From positions 401,377,632 through 401,441,631 of the forward strand of contig CM060900.1 of NCBI GenBank assembly GCA_030762935.1: DNA of 64,000 nt, given 5' to 3'. Positions within the stretch are counted from its first letter, which is position 1, and every line of letters begins with the position of its first letter. The notes beneath the pieces were generated by a model, which was given only the letters and a program-made list of their open reading frames with translations, was not told where the DNA came from and searched no databases. Source of the DNA: Hymenopus coronatus. Lineage: Eukaryota > Arthropoda > Insecta > Mantodea > Hymenopodidae. The translations under genes and the position numbers were made by a program. This document shows positions 44,431 to 56,122 of the stretch, in pieces.

Positions 44431-47400
44431 GAAATGGATTGCCCTGTCAGTTATTTTCAATTGTGTTTAACGGCCGTTATTACTACATACGATACCGCAA
44501 GTGGTGGACATTGGTGATTTATGCAATCAAATTATATTTTGGAAAGAAATTTTGCGAAGAAAGCGTTTTAGGTCTCAGTTTAGGGAATCTGCCCAGAATG
44601 CGCCAGCTATGAGAGCGAAGGAAAGCCTGAAAGAGAGAGAGAAAGAAGCTCAGTCAGAGAGGATGGTCCTGGGTGTATTTGAACAGCGGTCCTCCCGTTC
44701 ATAGTCCGTGTCTTAACAACCTCGACTACCCATATTGTCAGCTTCTCCGTCAGTTTAAATTATGTTAGTGACTGTTAAGTTACATGTCAGGTTGCTGATG
44801 CTCTACTAAATGCCTATAAAATAATATTGTAAAACGTTGAAAAGCCAGTGCAATTTTAAAATAGTTATCTATGCAACTTGTGACTGAAGTAGATTGTTCT
44901 ATACTCGCTATGAAAATTTTAGATTATAAAAGCATTCTAAGTTGGGTAAATAATTTTATCTACACACCATAGCAAACATTCACAATAACTGTTTTTTGCG
45001 AAATACAAATCGAAATAAATAGAGAGGTTTAAGTTTAGGACCCATATTGAGCATGAACACTTAACTAGCATTCACAAAGTACTCCTGTTTAAGATACTGA
45101 ATTTGAAATATTCTCATCTACCACATGAAACTGTTTATTTATGTGTGGGTTTTGTTATAATATAAAATATAAGCTTGTAAAATATAATTATGGAAATATC
45201 TAGAACGCGTAGGTCATAATATCGTTTGTATTCATCCGTATTAAAAGGTGATAATTTCTTTCTCGTTAATTTTGCTGCTTGAATTTTTTAAAGAAAAAAG
45301 GCGCACTTTTCGGAATAAGAGTTTACAGGAGTTAAGATACACAATTTGTCTCATTTGTGCTTGCTCTTACATGAGTTGTTTGCATGGCCTGCTTGTGGGA
45401 ACATTGTTACATCTAGCAGAGATAGCAGGCTACAACTGTAAATGAGAGCAGAGTTAAGGCAGCTAATTGCTTTAGAAATATACATCATGCTAAAGTGTTC
45501 GCAAGGGTTGTGATTTTAGAGGTGATTGTTAACCACCTGCATTGATTTTATCATTCTCTATTGATATTGCACTGAAAACCCATTTACAGCAACCAAAAGG
45601 CGAATGTAATTTAGAGAAACATATGCATCACATAAACTAAGCAACCAAAAGGCGACTTAATTTAAAGGGACCGATGTGTTACATAAACATGAGGTACTCA
45701 ACTTAAACTTTTAAATGTTTTATTTCATCTTTTGATTGGTGCATGTGTATTCTCAAGTATTTCTGAACAATTAATGTTTAAACTAAAAGTTTACACTGAT
45801 GGAAATTTTCCCTATGATATTGTCAATAATGTTTAAACATATGTAATCCTTGTGTTGTATTGATCTAGAAATTTGGCTAAATAAACTTTTAAGATTAACA
45901 TTTTTTAAGAAATGCTTCATCTGTTTTCCTATTTTCTTTTTTGAAGTTTTAACAAAAGCTTTATATATATGCTTATCGTTTTCGATGAACTCCATATTAC
46001 ATATTCAGTACATTAATAGCTACTTAGAAAGTTTTAATTAACATCCACTGGATAAAGTACTTCCAAAATTTCACTGAGATGACTTAAAAAATTGCATTTA
46101 AAATGTCCAACATTTCTTACACACTTCAAATGTGAAACTTTGCATGAATTTCGTTTTTTCAGTGTTATAAAATATTTTTAAATTTCTATTTAAAAATGCA
46201 AAGTAGAGAAACTGCTTGAAATATACGCATAAAGGTATGCAGCAATAATTTCAGCAAACTGAGGGGAAAAGTATGAAAAATCTTAGAAAAGAGCAAATTT
46301 GTTGCAATATCCCCCGATCAGAACATTTAAAAAGGCATATAACTCATTAGTTTCACTGAAATGTGTGATTAAAATATTTCTGAAGAACCACCCTATTTAT
46401 ATTTTATGGGGTACCTAATGGTTTGAAACCCCACCCTTGGGAGTACGGATTTTCGGCCCATGTAATAGAACTGATGCCCAGTTAAGAATCGAGCTGCATT
46501 TGAGAAGCTATGATAGGTAGCGGTCTATATATCACAAAAATTGACACACCGCCTTGATGAAGCTCGATACGTATTAGTTGGAAGATGGTCCACTTCTAGC
46601 ATGGGCATGAGTATGAGTGCGCGCGCGCATTCCTGTGTGAGGCAGTGGTAGCCTAGCTCAGAACGATTGTTATGCCACAGATTGTTAGTGCATTAAAATA
46701 AACATGAAAAATAAAAGAGCTTGATACAATAATTCAGGTACCTTCTGGCACAATTTGAGTGCCGGATTCTAAGGATGTTATAAAATGCATCACTAGATTT
46801 GGAATTCGAGAGTTTACTAAATACGCATCAATATACAAATGTAAAGACAATGAAAATAAGTTAGTTCTAAGCTGTTTCGCCTGATACCCAAATAGCATTG
46901 TTAGAAATATGGATAAAATATTTCGCTTTTTGTAGCATTGCAACCGAAAATAGAAGCAAAGAATCGGTTCTTGTTCTTGCTTTATTCGCAGCAGTTAACA
47001 AAAGTGATGACTTTGTTCCGTAAATTAATGAAAAGCTTCAGCGAAGCACACGACCACAAGGACAAATGCAAACGATGTGGAAGCGTGCGCACATATCCTC
47101 CCGATTATGAATATTTGGGGTAAGGGGGAGTTTTTTGTGCGGCAGGCGAATGAATTATGTCGATGGAGTGTGAATGAGAGACCCAGTGCCCGAGGGCCAA
47201 GTTACCCACCGCTTGTTCTAAACCATTAACAGCAGGAATAAGATTGAGGCTAGTATGGCATGAAGTAAATGGGAATCGGGGAGGGTACATGCAAATAAAT
47301 AAGGAGAATAGATGCAGAGGGAAGAATTGGTCACACTGGCAACACAGTGGTGAGTCAAGGAAATACACTAACGCTGCACAACTTCAGTCTCCTGTGCAGT

Positions 47401-48499
47401 GTCTTGTTTTCACTTAATTAGACTCTTTTCAATTACTAACCGATAAGCTGGTATTATCTGTACACTTGGGAGTAACCGGTGGTCTGTTCCATATTGCCGG
47501 CTGAAAATCGCCTGAAATTTGAGGCGTGTCTAATAATATGACACTATAGCGAACATCAGCGCAGTGGTGCGACGCTGCGACGTTGCCTCATACGGACAGT
47601 ACCCCTTGTGGCTTGTAAAACTCGGATAAGGGCACTCAGGCGTATTTCGTATATAAAAAGCAACAAGTATCTAGGAGAAAATGTGGCGTTCTTCTAAGCG
47701 AGTACAAAGAAATATAACATATTTATTTATAGTGGTTCAAATGTTACACCTTATTACTTTATAGTCGCCATCCAATGTTTAAACGTAGACTTTCAGTGGT
47801 AGTGGTGCGGTTGTCCGTATGATGTTAATACACACATCGCTAGCATAAATTAAGTTATTTGTTTTCTTTTCTTTGATGTTGTGAATAGGGTTAAGTATTC
47901 GCAACTTGATGAAGCAAAATGTATGCAAAACAGCGCCTGTCTGAGGCGTGTTCCAAATTGCTAAAAGGAATATTCACAACATCCAGTTCAAGAAACATTC
48001 CTTCGCACGGGCATTGTTTGGAGTAATACTTTTAAGAAGTAAGAGGTGTATACAACGTCAGGTAGATAGAGGTTTATAACCATAACTTTCTGTAGGTTTA
48101 ACAAGAATCAAAATGAATTGTGAAGGGTTATAGGCACCTCAGTTGAGCGTTAAACTTGGATGTAATTGCCACGTTCAGCTGTTCCAGTGATAGGCTCCGG
48201 TTTTTGTTCTTATAAAATTTGATCGGATTTATTACAAACGTGGAACATTCTGCTCAAGCGGACTTATATCAACGATGCGGTGGCACCGTATTGGCTCTCG
48301 GTTAACCTCAGGGGATTTGGACCGCACAACAGACCGAAATAGCAAATTTTCTTTCCTAACCTAGACTCCAAACCCCATATCGTTACTCTCTTTGACTGAC
48401 TTAAAATTACTTTCCAAGAAACAAGTGAAATAATGAGCGATTTTACTTTAGGTGTGAAACGAAGGATGAGTTAAACCTTGTCTTAACCTTAAAAATACA
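44431..48499. other. Intergenic, no gene recognised
   Basis: About 4 kb without an identifiable gene. It holds a small tandem duplication at 45.59-45.69 kb, a GC dinucleotide run near 46618, and a GC-richer patch at about 47120-47400 whose 87-codon minus frame has no domain. Confidence 0.45.
45588..45691. repeat. Two-copy tandem duplication, about 52 bp
   Basis: AGCAACCAAAAGGCGA occurs at 45589 and again at about 45641, each followed by a TAATTTA block and a CACATAAAC/TACATAAAC end. The two units are diverged. Confidence 0.7.
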
Positions 48500-48850
48500 G
48501 AAGCCGTTAGCCGTTAGCTTCTTTCTTTTCTGTTCTCGGCCGGTCGTAAATTTTCCAATAATATTTTGCAAATATTCACTTGGTATAAGTTTCAGCATTG
48601 ACCAAATTATCCTATGCAGAATATTTCTCTCTATCAAATTACAACATTTTAGAGGCTTTATAGATTTCTCTGGATCCAATTTTCTAAAGAAAACGTGTTT
48701 TCAGTAAAATTCCGATATTTTTTGTTTCTATAGTTATCAGGCAGTAAGTAATAAACTAAAGGGTAAAACGCAGCAATATTTTTATGATCATTAATGTAAT
48801 GTTTGGTATTCAGCTAGCGACAGCATGGAAAATCGCTGATATGGTTAGGC
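48500..48850 (+). repeat. Dispersed repeat family E, copy 2
   Basis: Matches the 40.1 kb copy through TTTCTAAAGAAAACGT, CCGATATTTT, TAGTTATCAGGCAGTAA and the upstream CAAATATTCACTTGG. The 78-codon minus frame at 48443-48679 overlaps the repeat and has no support as a gene. Confidence 0.65.
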
Positions 48851-49799
48851 TCGCTTCATGTTTTGGATTGACGTAAGCAACTTGTCAATTAAGTGGCCAG
48901 AGCATTATAGAGGCAGGTAGGTGTTCTTGACTACTGAATTATTTAAATCAAAGCTTGCTTACGAGTCACTTACCTGTCTTCAGTAGCAGCGATATCTCAT
49001 GGTGACGATATCGCTTGCTTGAGAATCACTGTTTATTTCACATTATGTCCATGCAAAGAACTAGTATAGACACTACTAAACTAAATACTATAGTATTAGT
49101 AACGATTTAACACAACACTCCACACTGAATAACACAACAGTTTAGTCTTGTATCGCATTTTAATTCATGTATGCTTGGCATATCTTTGTCTTCTGTAGAA
49201 AAGCTATCAATGCCATCACTCTCACCAGTGACTTCCATCCCATTACCTTCAGTTATTCCTTCTTCGATTATTACCATATTTTCCCCCATCATTCGTCAGC
49301 TTCTATTATTCTTGTTGGGACATTATGATTATTTTCTGGGAGTCCCAAAAATACTCCACAATACCTCACATTCACTCATTCTCAGGTGCAGATGATTCAA
49401 ACTGCGTATTACATCAGCGAAACACGAGCCAAAAACTCGCTGAATACAGGAGACAGAATAATAGATCCAGACTCGTTCTCTGGTTTAAGGTTATTGCTCA
49501 AGAACGAATGCGCGAGCTATAGATGAATGACACTTGGAGAGGACGGATCTACTCTTTTCAGTGTCAACTTATATCGTCCCGTTCCTGTAATGACCATTTT
49601 TCTACCCCCGTTTATACACATTATAATGCGCACAAAGTGCTAACATAACGTTCTCACATATCAAAGATTATTCTACCTAAGCTGCAGTAATCGTTTATAA
49701 TGAATTTTCTTAAGCTTCAAGCAAGCTTTAGCCATTTTGCCAATGCTTTAGCAGGATAAATGCACGGGATTCTGAAACGGATAGGACGTTACGTCATCC
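48851..49799. other. Intergenic, no gene recognised
   Basis: No identifiable feature. The 74-codon plus frame at 49171-49395 has no domain. Confidence 0.5.
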
Positions 49800-50660
49800 C
49801 TCTCCTTTTTACTTTCTCGAACACGTATGCACAATAAACATAGTAGGTATAGAAGGTAATGTCTTCCACTCAAAATTCAGTACCGAGGTATCACCGGAAT
49901 TGTATGTTTTGAGGAACCCTGAAAAAAACATTTTTACAAAAAGTTTCATCTGTGCCTATCTGTCTGCCTATCTATCTGTCTTGTATAGATGTGTATGTCT
50001 GTAGGGAGCATAGCTCAAAAACGAAAAGTCAGCTAAATGCTAAACCTGGTATTTAGGTTCACCATCTTCCAAGAATGAAACACGAATATTTTCAGGAATA
50101 TCCCCCAAACTACACTTTATATGGGGAAAAAATCGAAAATTTTGATTTTTTGAAAAACGAGTATTACGATTTTAATTAAATTACCACATGTTTAAGATAT
50201 TTCTATGACAAATGAAATGTACATCTTGAGTTTTCTGGGAATATCTTCTGAAGACCTCTTCATTCCGGATGACTTTTGTATCGCTGGTAAACCGTAAGAG
50301 ATAGACAAATTGCTGCACAAAAATGTATATACATCTTGCTAATACACATTTATGTCATACACATTTTTTCTAGAGTTAACCACTTCCGAGACATTCCTTG
50401 TTATTAGTTGCGATTTTAAAATACTTAAACTTTTCTGAAATGAAATGTCGTTATTTGTTTCATCTTTTTTCTCTTTTACTCCTGGCCATGCATAGAGAAC
50501 CGAACTTCAATTTCATTCCCATAACGACCACCTTTTAAAATATTTGACTATCGCTTTAGCTTAGTGTATTCAGTTTATTCCCTTCTATTTATTAGGAAGC
50601 AAGTAATAAGGCCATTTTTGCTAATGTTTATCTCTTTCAACATGATGTAGATAAACAGCC
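49800..50660 (+). repeat. Dispersed repeat family A, copy 8a
   Basis: A near-complete forward copy: CACTCAAAATTCAGTACCGA, CATAGCTCAAAAACGAAAAG, CGCTGGTAAACCGTAAGAGA, TTTTACTCCTGGCCATGCAT, CTTCTATTTATTAGGAAGCA. The microsatellite position holds imperfect CTGTCTGCCTATCTATCTGT units. It runs directly into copy 8b. Confidence 0.8.
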
Positions 50661-51300
50661 AAACTACCCTTTACATAACAGATTTTTCGAAATGTTCGAC
50701 TTTCTCAAAAATGGCTCTGACGATTTTGATTAAAATACCGTACATTAAAGTTATTAACATGACAAATAAACTGTGCATTCTGAATTTCTTTTGAATTGCT
50801 AACTAAAGTCCTCGTCATTCTGAATAACGTTGGTATAACTGGCAAACCGTAAGAGATGAACCTTCATTTACTACATAAACATGTAAATCTCGGTAAATCA
50901 CATAAATTGTATCATATATATTTTGTAGAACTAATCATTTCTGAGATATTCTTTGTTATTCTTTCAACTTTAAAGAACTAAAATTTTCTCAAACGTAATT
51001 TCGTCATTCGTCCCTATCTCTTTTGTTTCACTCCAGACCATTCAAATAAAACCAAATTTCAGCTTTTAAAAGCTTTGACTATCGCTTTAACCTATTACAT
51101 TCCCTTATTTCCCTTCTACTTACAAGAAACTAAATACGATAATATGACCACTTCTGCTAAAGTCTACCTCTCTAATGTTTGAATAGCATGAAGTAGACAA
51201 AAGAATGCGCTTTTGGAGGAATAGCTTGTTGCAGAATATGTAACGAAGGTTATATGAATGGAACACATCAAATTTTTATTACTGAGATATGAACAAACGT
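50660..51300 (+). repeat. Dispersed repeat family A, copy 8b, adjacent partial copy
   Basis: The sequence restarts in the middle of the family at AAACTACCCTTTACATAACA and continues through TATAACTGGCAAACCGTAAG, CTTCTACTTACAAGAAACTA and ATGAAGTAGACAAAAGAATG to TTATATGAATGGAACACATC. It lacks the first third of the family. Two adjoining forward copies suggest a tandem duplication or insertion at a preferred site. Confidence 0.78.
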
Positions 51301-52079
51301 TCGCAACTGTTTTAATTGCAGTTTACTAAAATAGTCTCTAACGTAGAGTTGCGGATAAGAAGATTTTATGTTTATTGAAATAAATCCGTTTGTAGATACA
51401 AAATAATACTTTAAATGGAAGCAAACTATAAAAGCTCACACTTTTATCAAATATATGATGCCGTGATTTTAAAAGCATTCAATAATCCTAGTTTGTCATA
51501 TTGATTTTTCGAAAACAAAGAAATGGATTTGAAGGAAAGCTGAACGTATTTAGGGGAAAAGGAACGCAATATTAGGTACTTGCAAATCTGACACAGGGTT
51601 CAGTAGATGTAATATTAAATAATCGACACTTCAATTACCAAGTGCAAGGAAACTGAATCAAAACTACAGTTCTTAGGCACAAAAGGACTCCTTTCTGAGG
51701 GAAAAATGTTAAATTAACTCCCACGAATATTGTTAAAAATTGAGCTTTTAGTCAGTTTGGCCATCCCCAGCACTGTTACAGCCCTAACCTCAGATTTTGA
51801 CAACTATGCGCATGCGCAAACTAGCATCTGAAATGGATAAATTGTAAATTTCAAGGCTGACTCTCAAGTTTTGCTTGCCAGTCAAAGTTGGATACTAGGA
51901 AGGGGAATGCAACAATAAAATCTGCTTCCGGAGAATTTAGTCATATTTGAAATAAATAAAACGTTTAGAACAGGCTGACTCTCGCAGCCTTAATGAAGGT
52001 TTCACGCTTGTCCTTTAGACTGCATTCGCGTTTTGTGATCTTAGAAGCCGAATGAGTTAACATGAAGTTCGTGTTGTTG
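51301..52079. other. Intergenic, no gene recognised
   Basis: AT-rich, with no gene. The last part may be an older, unrecognisable portion of the 147-bp array. Confidence 0.45.
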
Positions 52080-52697
52080 GCGTTTGCTCAAAGTTCTAGT
52101 TGGTGACCGTTTTGTCATTGCATGCCAATTGGAGGAGCAATTCAACAGCTTACAATAGGGGCTAGATCTGACACCATCTATCGCGGACCTAGATAATTAC
52201 ATCCCCTTAACCCATTACCTGCCAATGCCCCTTTTTTTGGGACGCATGCATTTTACACTCTTTACAGCTTATTAAAGTACCTAGGTTTACTTCTTTTGCA
52301 AATTTTGGTGCTACTAATAACTAGAAAATAGCTGAATGTGCTGATTATTTTTAGTGTCATTCTCTGCCACCAGGGTTGCATTAAAACATGTGTTTCTTAG
52401 ATTTTGCTTTGTAAATGTTTGAAGCATGTTCATGTAATGTAAACCAACATTGTTGCTATAGTAATCATACTAACAACATTGTTTGTGATTTTAAGAAGTG
52501 AGAGTTGGTCACAGTATCCATCTCCAATAACTTAAGTAGGCAATATTATCAAATATTAATGTCGTCCCATTTTTGGACATTGGCGTAACCTAATAGCTTA
52601 TGAAATTCTACTTTATTGAGGTCTTGAGTCAATGTATTGTGGCAGTGTTTTGAAATGCTGAAGATCTAAAGCGATTATTGTTTTTCTTTTTTCATTT

Positions 52698-52703
52698 TTG
52701 TTG

Positions 52704-52734
<31 letters not shown>

Positions 52735-52772
52735 CATCATCATCACCATCATCATCGTCGTCATCGTCATCA
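52698..52772. repeat. TTG/TTA/TCA compound trinucleotide microsatellite
   Basis: A compound run of TTG, TTA, TCA and TCG units inside the piggyBac element, just upstream of the transposase relic. The 73-codon frame over it is partly repeat-encoded (Tyr/His runs). Confidence 0.95.
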
Positions 52773-52805
52773 CCTCATTTCTTTTACAACATATTTTATC
52801 TTTCA

Positions 52806-54290
52806 GCTACAACCAGGATTATGGCTTACTGGAACAAAAAAGGGGCTTACTATTGCAGACGCACTGCATTATCTTGAAAAGTTGGAACAACAAGAGTAGG
52901 AAGGGGATGATGCTGCAATTGTAAATATACCTCCTTATGCTGATGAGATAACTGATGAAGAAGATGTACAAGAAAATGAACCAAAAGACGAGGGATGTGT
53001 GCGGAACTTTGCTCCAGATGACGAAAGTATAAGGCGAAACAAGAATCTGTTTCATAATATTCCCTCTTGCTCAGCACATAACACACATTCAAGGAAGAGA
53101 AAAGATGTCTCAGAACAGCTACTAGAAAGAAATATAAAACTGAAGTTGAACCAAACTAGGTGAAATGTACACCAATCTATAAAATAAACAAAACAGAACA
53201 AGGTAACAAGGAAAATATAAGCAACTTTTCTGAGGTTCTAATTGAGAAAAGTATTGTTGAGGTTTTCGAGGAATTTATTTCCGATGATGTTTTGGTTTGT
53301 ATCTAGACCCAAAGCATAGTATATGCAAATAAAAAAATCACCTTTCCCTTTCTTTTACAAAAGCGGAGTTTAAGGTGTTTATAGGAATATTGTTGCTCTC
53401 CGGTTACCACACTCAACCCCTAGAAGAAATGTATTGGGAGCAAACTCCAGGTGTAGGAGTACCATTGGTATATAATCAATGTCAAAATGTCACTTCAGGG
53501 AAATAAAAAAAATCTGCATTTGAATGATAACTCTAAAATAAAAAAATTTGATAAAGTGTATAAACTCAGCATTTCTTTATACAGAAAAATCAAAGCAACA
53601 GGCACAGTGAGAGAAAACTGCATAAAAAAGAAGTCCTCTCATGGCTAGCAAAGAAATAGAAAAAAAATACAAAGAGAGGAATTTTTGACCATCGATTCAA
53701 CAAAGTAAAAGAGGTAATTATAGTGAAATGAAAGGACAATAAAGTAGTAACCTTAGGTGCAAACTTCAGTACAATTAAGCCCCTGTCAAATGTTTGCAGA
53801 CATTCCCAGAAAGAAAAGAAACAGAAATACATTTCAATGCCTAGCCTGTTCAGGAATACTATTCCCATATGGGAGGAGTTGATCTTCTAGATAAACAAAT
53901 TTCCCTGTACCGAATAGCAATCCACTCTAAGAAGTGGTGATGGCCAGTGTTTACCCAAATGTTAGACGTTGCGACAGTCAACACTTGGAGGGATTACTAA
54001 AGTGCAAACAATGAGGAAATTTTGTCTCTGTTGGATGTACGATGAAGGATTGTATTGACCTATTTCAGCAAGAACACTGAACCTACCAAGGTCCTCAAAA
54101 AAAGCATACCTCTCGGTGGTAGACTAAGTACCGAAGTGCTATTTGAACCCGGAAATCATCTGATTCAACACATTACTACACAAAGAAGATGTGCATTGTG
54201 CAAGGGAAAAAAAAAACACCAGAATCTGCAAACGATGTGACGTTCCACTTCATGATAAGTGTGTTGCCCTATTTCACCAATCCAATAATA
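52806..54290 (+). pseudogene. piggyBac transposase pseudogene (DDE_Tnp_1_7 / PGBD type)
   Basis: A broken reading frame runs through the element. The N-terminal part reads KGLTIADALHYLEKLEQQE, a stop at 52897-52899, then EGDDAAIVNIPPYADEITDE, the acidic segment seen at the start of PGBD-like proteins. Further on are NLFHNIPSC, and much later SMPSLFRNTIPIWEE-like sequence. The extreme C-terminus gives RRCALCKGKK near 54186, then after a shift RICKRCDVPLHDKCVALFH, the cysteine-rich C-terminal domain typical of these transposases. Stops and frameshifts occur throughout. An AG preceded by TTTTATCTTTC at about 52806 looks like a 3' splice site before the first recognisable codon, so the gene may have had an intron. 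Confidence 0.85.
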
Positions 54291-55570
54291 TATGAAACAT
54301 TTACACTGTACGTTTATGCTATAATGCATTAGAACATAGATACTTTTAAAAAATAATCATGTGAAAAACTAATGAAAAATAAAGTTAAAAGTTCAACTTT
54401 TAATGTATATTTTGCCAACACATTCTGCCAATGTCCCAAATACCCCTTATATTAAAAATGTCAATGTCTCATTTTTGATATATTTTGACTTCAGTCATTA
54501 ATAAAATGGTATTGTCTTCAAAAAATTCAACAGCAAATAACTTTGGCAGGTAATGGGTTAACAAGTCAAGAAGAAATGAAACTTCGCGCTCAATTTTTCT
54601 AGTTGGTAATCGCTTGACGTTACATGCAGCTTGCAGGAGTGCGACAGCAATACATTCTAGACCCAAAAATCACGTATTGAGGGCTTAAAATAAATAAACA
54701 TGTGTTTGCTATTGACGCTGTCAATTGACGGAAACATCTGTGCCGCCAGGTATCAGAATTTCCTTCCGCAGGAGTTCTTGTGCGTTTCAGTAAATCTATT
54801 GACATCGAACTATCCTTTTAAGAACATTTAAAAACCATCGGACTGAGCCGGTTTGTACTTACGATCTTGGGCTCAGAAGGCTTATACGCAGGTGTTCTTA
54901 AAAAGTAGGGAAAAAATTAAACTTCGCGCTCAACTCTTACTAGAGCTTTCTTGTCATAGCAAGCTGAGAACATGAATGCGGCAGCCAAAAATATATTCTA
55001 GATGCATTAACAGTTATTGAGGACATCTGTAAGACAATCAGTTGCTTTTAAGAATACGAGAAGCAGAGAAAATTCGTGCTCAGTTGTTTTAGCTGGTGAT
55101 TACTTATAATAGCAAGCTGACTGCAGAAGGGTTGCAGCAACCAGTAATAGACACCATAAAAGCTTCTGAGGACCAGATGTTCTTAAGAATTCAAGAGGAA
55201 TTGAAACTTCGTGCTCCGTTATTGCTCTGTTTGGAAGCTGTGTGTAATAGCAAGTTGACTGAAGAAGGATTGCAGCAACCAGCAATAAATAGATTCTGGG
55301 CCCAAAAATGGGTATCGAGGACCTAAATGTTCTTAAAATTCAAGAAAACTGATGCTTAGCGCTCAGTTAATCTCGATGGGAGTTGCTTGTCATAGTAAGC
55401 TGACTGCTGGTTTGCGGTAAACAACAATAATATATTCTGTATCCGACAGTAGCTATTGGGGGCCTACATCAGATGTTCTTAGGAGTTCAAGAAGAACTGA
55501 AACTTCGCGCCCGACTACTGTTGCCTGTGGTCACTTGAAATAATCAGCTGATAGCAAAAGAATGTAATAG

Positions 55571-56122
55571 TAAGTAATACACTTTAGATTGGACACTGGC
55601 CGTTGGGGATGAAGTTGGGCACCAGTGAATCCTCACACATAGTAAGAGATATATTACAGAGGTCATGGCCACATCGTTTGCTAGCAGGGAGGCGATAATA
55701 ACTAGTGAGAGTAGACTGGGGATTGCAAGTTAACAGCGTTACAGTGATTGAAGACGTCAAATACAAGGGTCGGAGGCAGTACACTCAGTGTCCGCTCACG
55801 ACTACTGAGGTGGTGTGACTTAACCGGACTTCGTGATTTTGCTGTTTTTCAATATATTACTAGTATTTTGCTAAAATACTAGTAATATAACATGTGCGGC
55901 ATTTGCAAAATATACAATTATTTATAGAAGATTACCATCTTACTGATGGTGCTGTGGAGAGAAGTTTTTCTCGTTGTAAAACTTGTTAAAAGAGTATTAT
56001 GGGAACTTCACCTCAAAAACTCTGAAAATATATGTACATTGTCTATTTCTTTATATGTGACCATAATGAAAGAGACAAAAGTAACACAACATAGATTAAC
56101 AACTATATTTACAATCTACAAG
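55571..56122. other. Spacer between the 147-bp array and the 98-bp satellite
   Basis: No gene. It contains one short perfect hairpin at 55.85-55.89 kb. Confidence 0.5.
55853..55889. repeat. Perfect 17-bp-arm hairpin
   Basis: The arms 55853-55869 and 55873-55889 are exact complements (TATATTACTAGTATTTT) around a GCT loop. It is AT-rich. It is not followed by a T-run, so a terminator role is unsupported. Confidence 0.85.

Larger units (their letters stand above)
52207..54561 (+). mobile_element. piggyBac-like DNA transposon with intact ends
   Basis: An element of 2347 bp (52211-54557) flanked by TTAA on both sides. Terminal inverted repeats are perfect over 13 bp: CCCATTACCTGCC at 52211-52223 and its reverse complement at 54545-54557, with the CCC...GGG ends and TTAA target of piggyBac. 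The length is normal for a full-length member. The interior holds a transposase relic (see next entry) plus a trinucleotide microsatellite. The ends are intact, so it could in principle have been moved by a related transposase, but its own gene is broken. Confidence 0.93.
52080..55570 (+). repeat. Degenerate ~147-bp tandem array, interrupted by piggyBac
   Basis: The element AACTTCGCGCTC or a near match recurs at about 54580, 54921, 55070, 55205, 55353 and 55501, so the later spacings are 149, 135, 148 and 148 bp. Each unit carries CTAGTTGGTGAT-like, AGCAAGCTGACTGCAGAAGG-like, TTGCAGCAACCA-like and TGAGGACC..ATGTTCTTA-like blocks. The piece at 52080-52206, left of the piggyBac element, has matching CTAGTTGGTGACCG and GCGGACCTAGA blocks, so the array was already present when piggyBac inserted. 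Confidence 0.7.

Noticed and set aside
47105..47368. 87-codon minus frame
   Set aside because: No domain, no splice context, and a composition typical of a chance frame.
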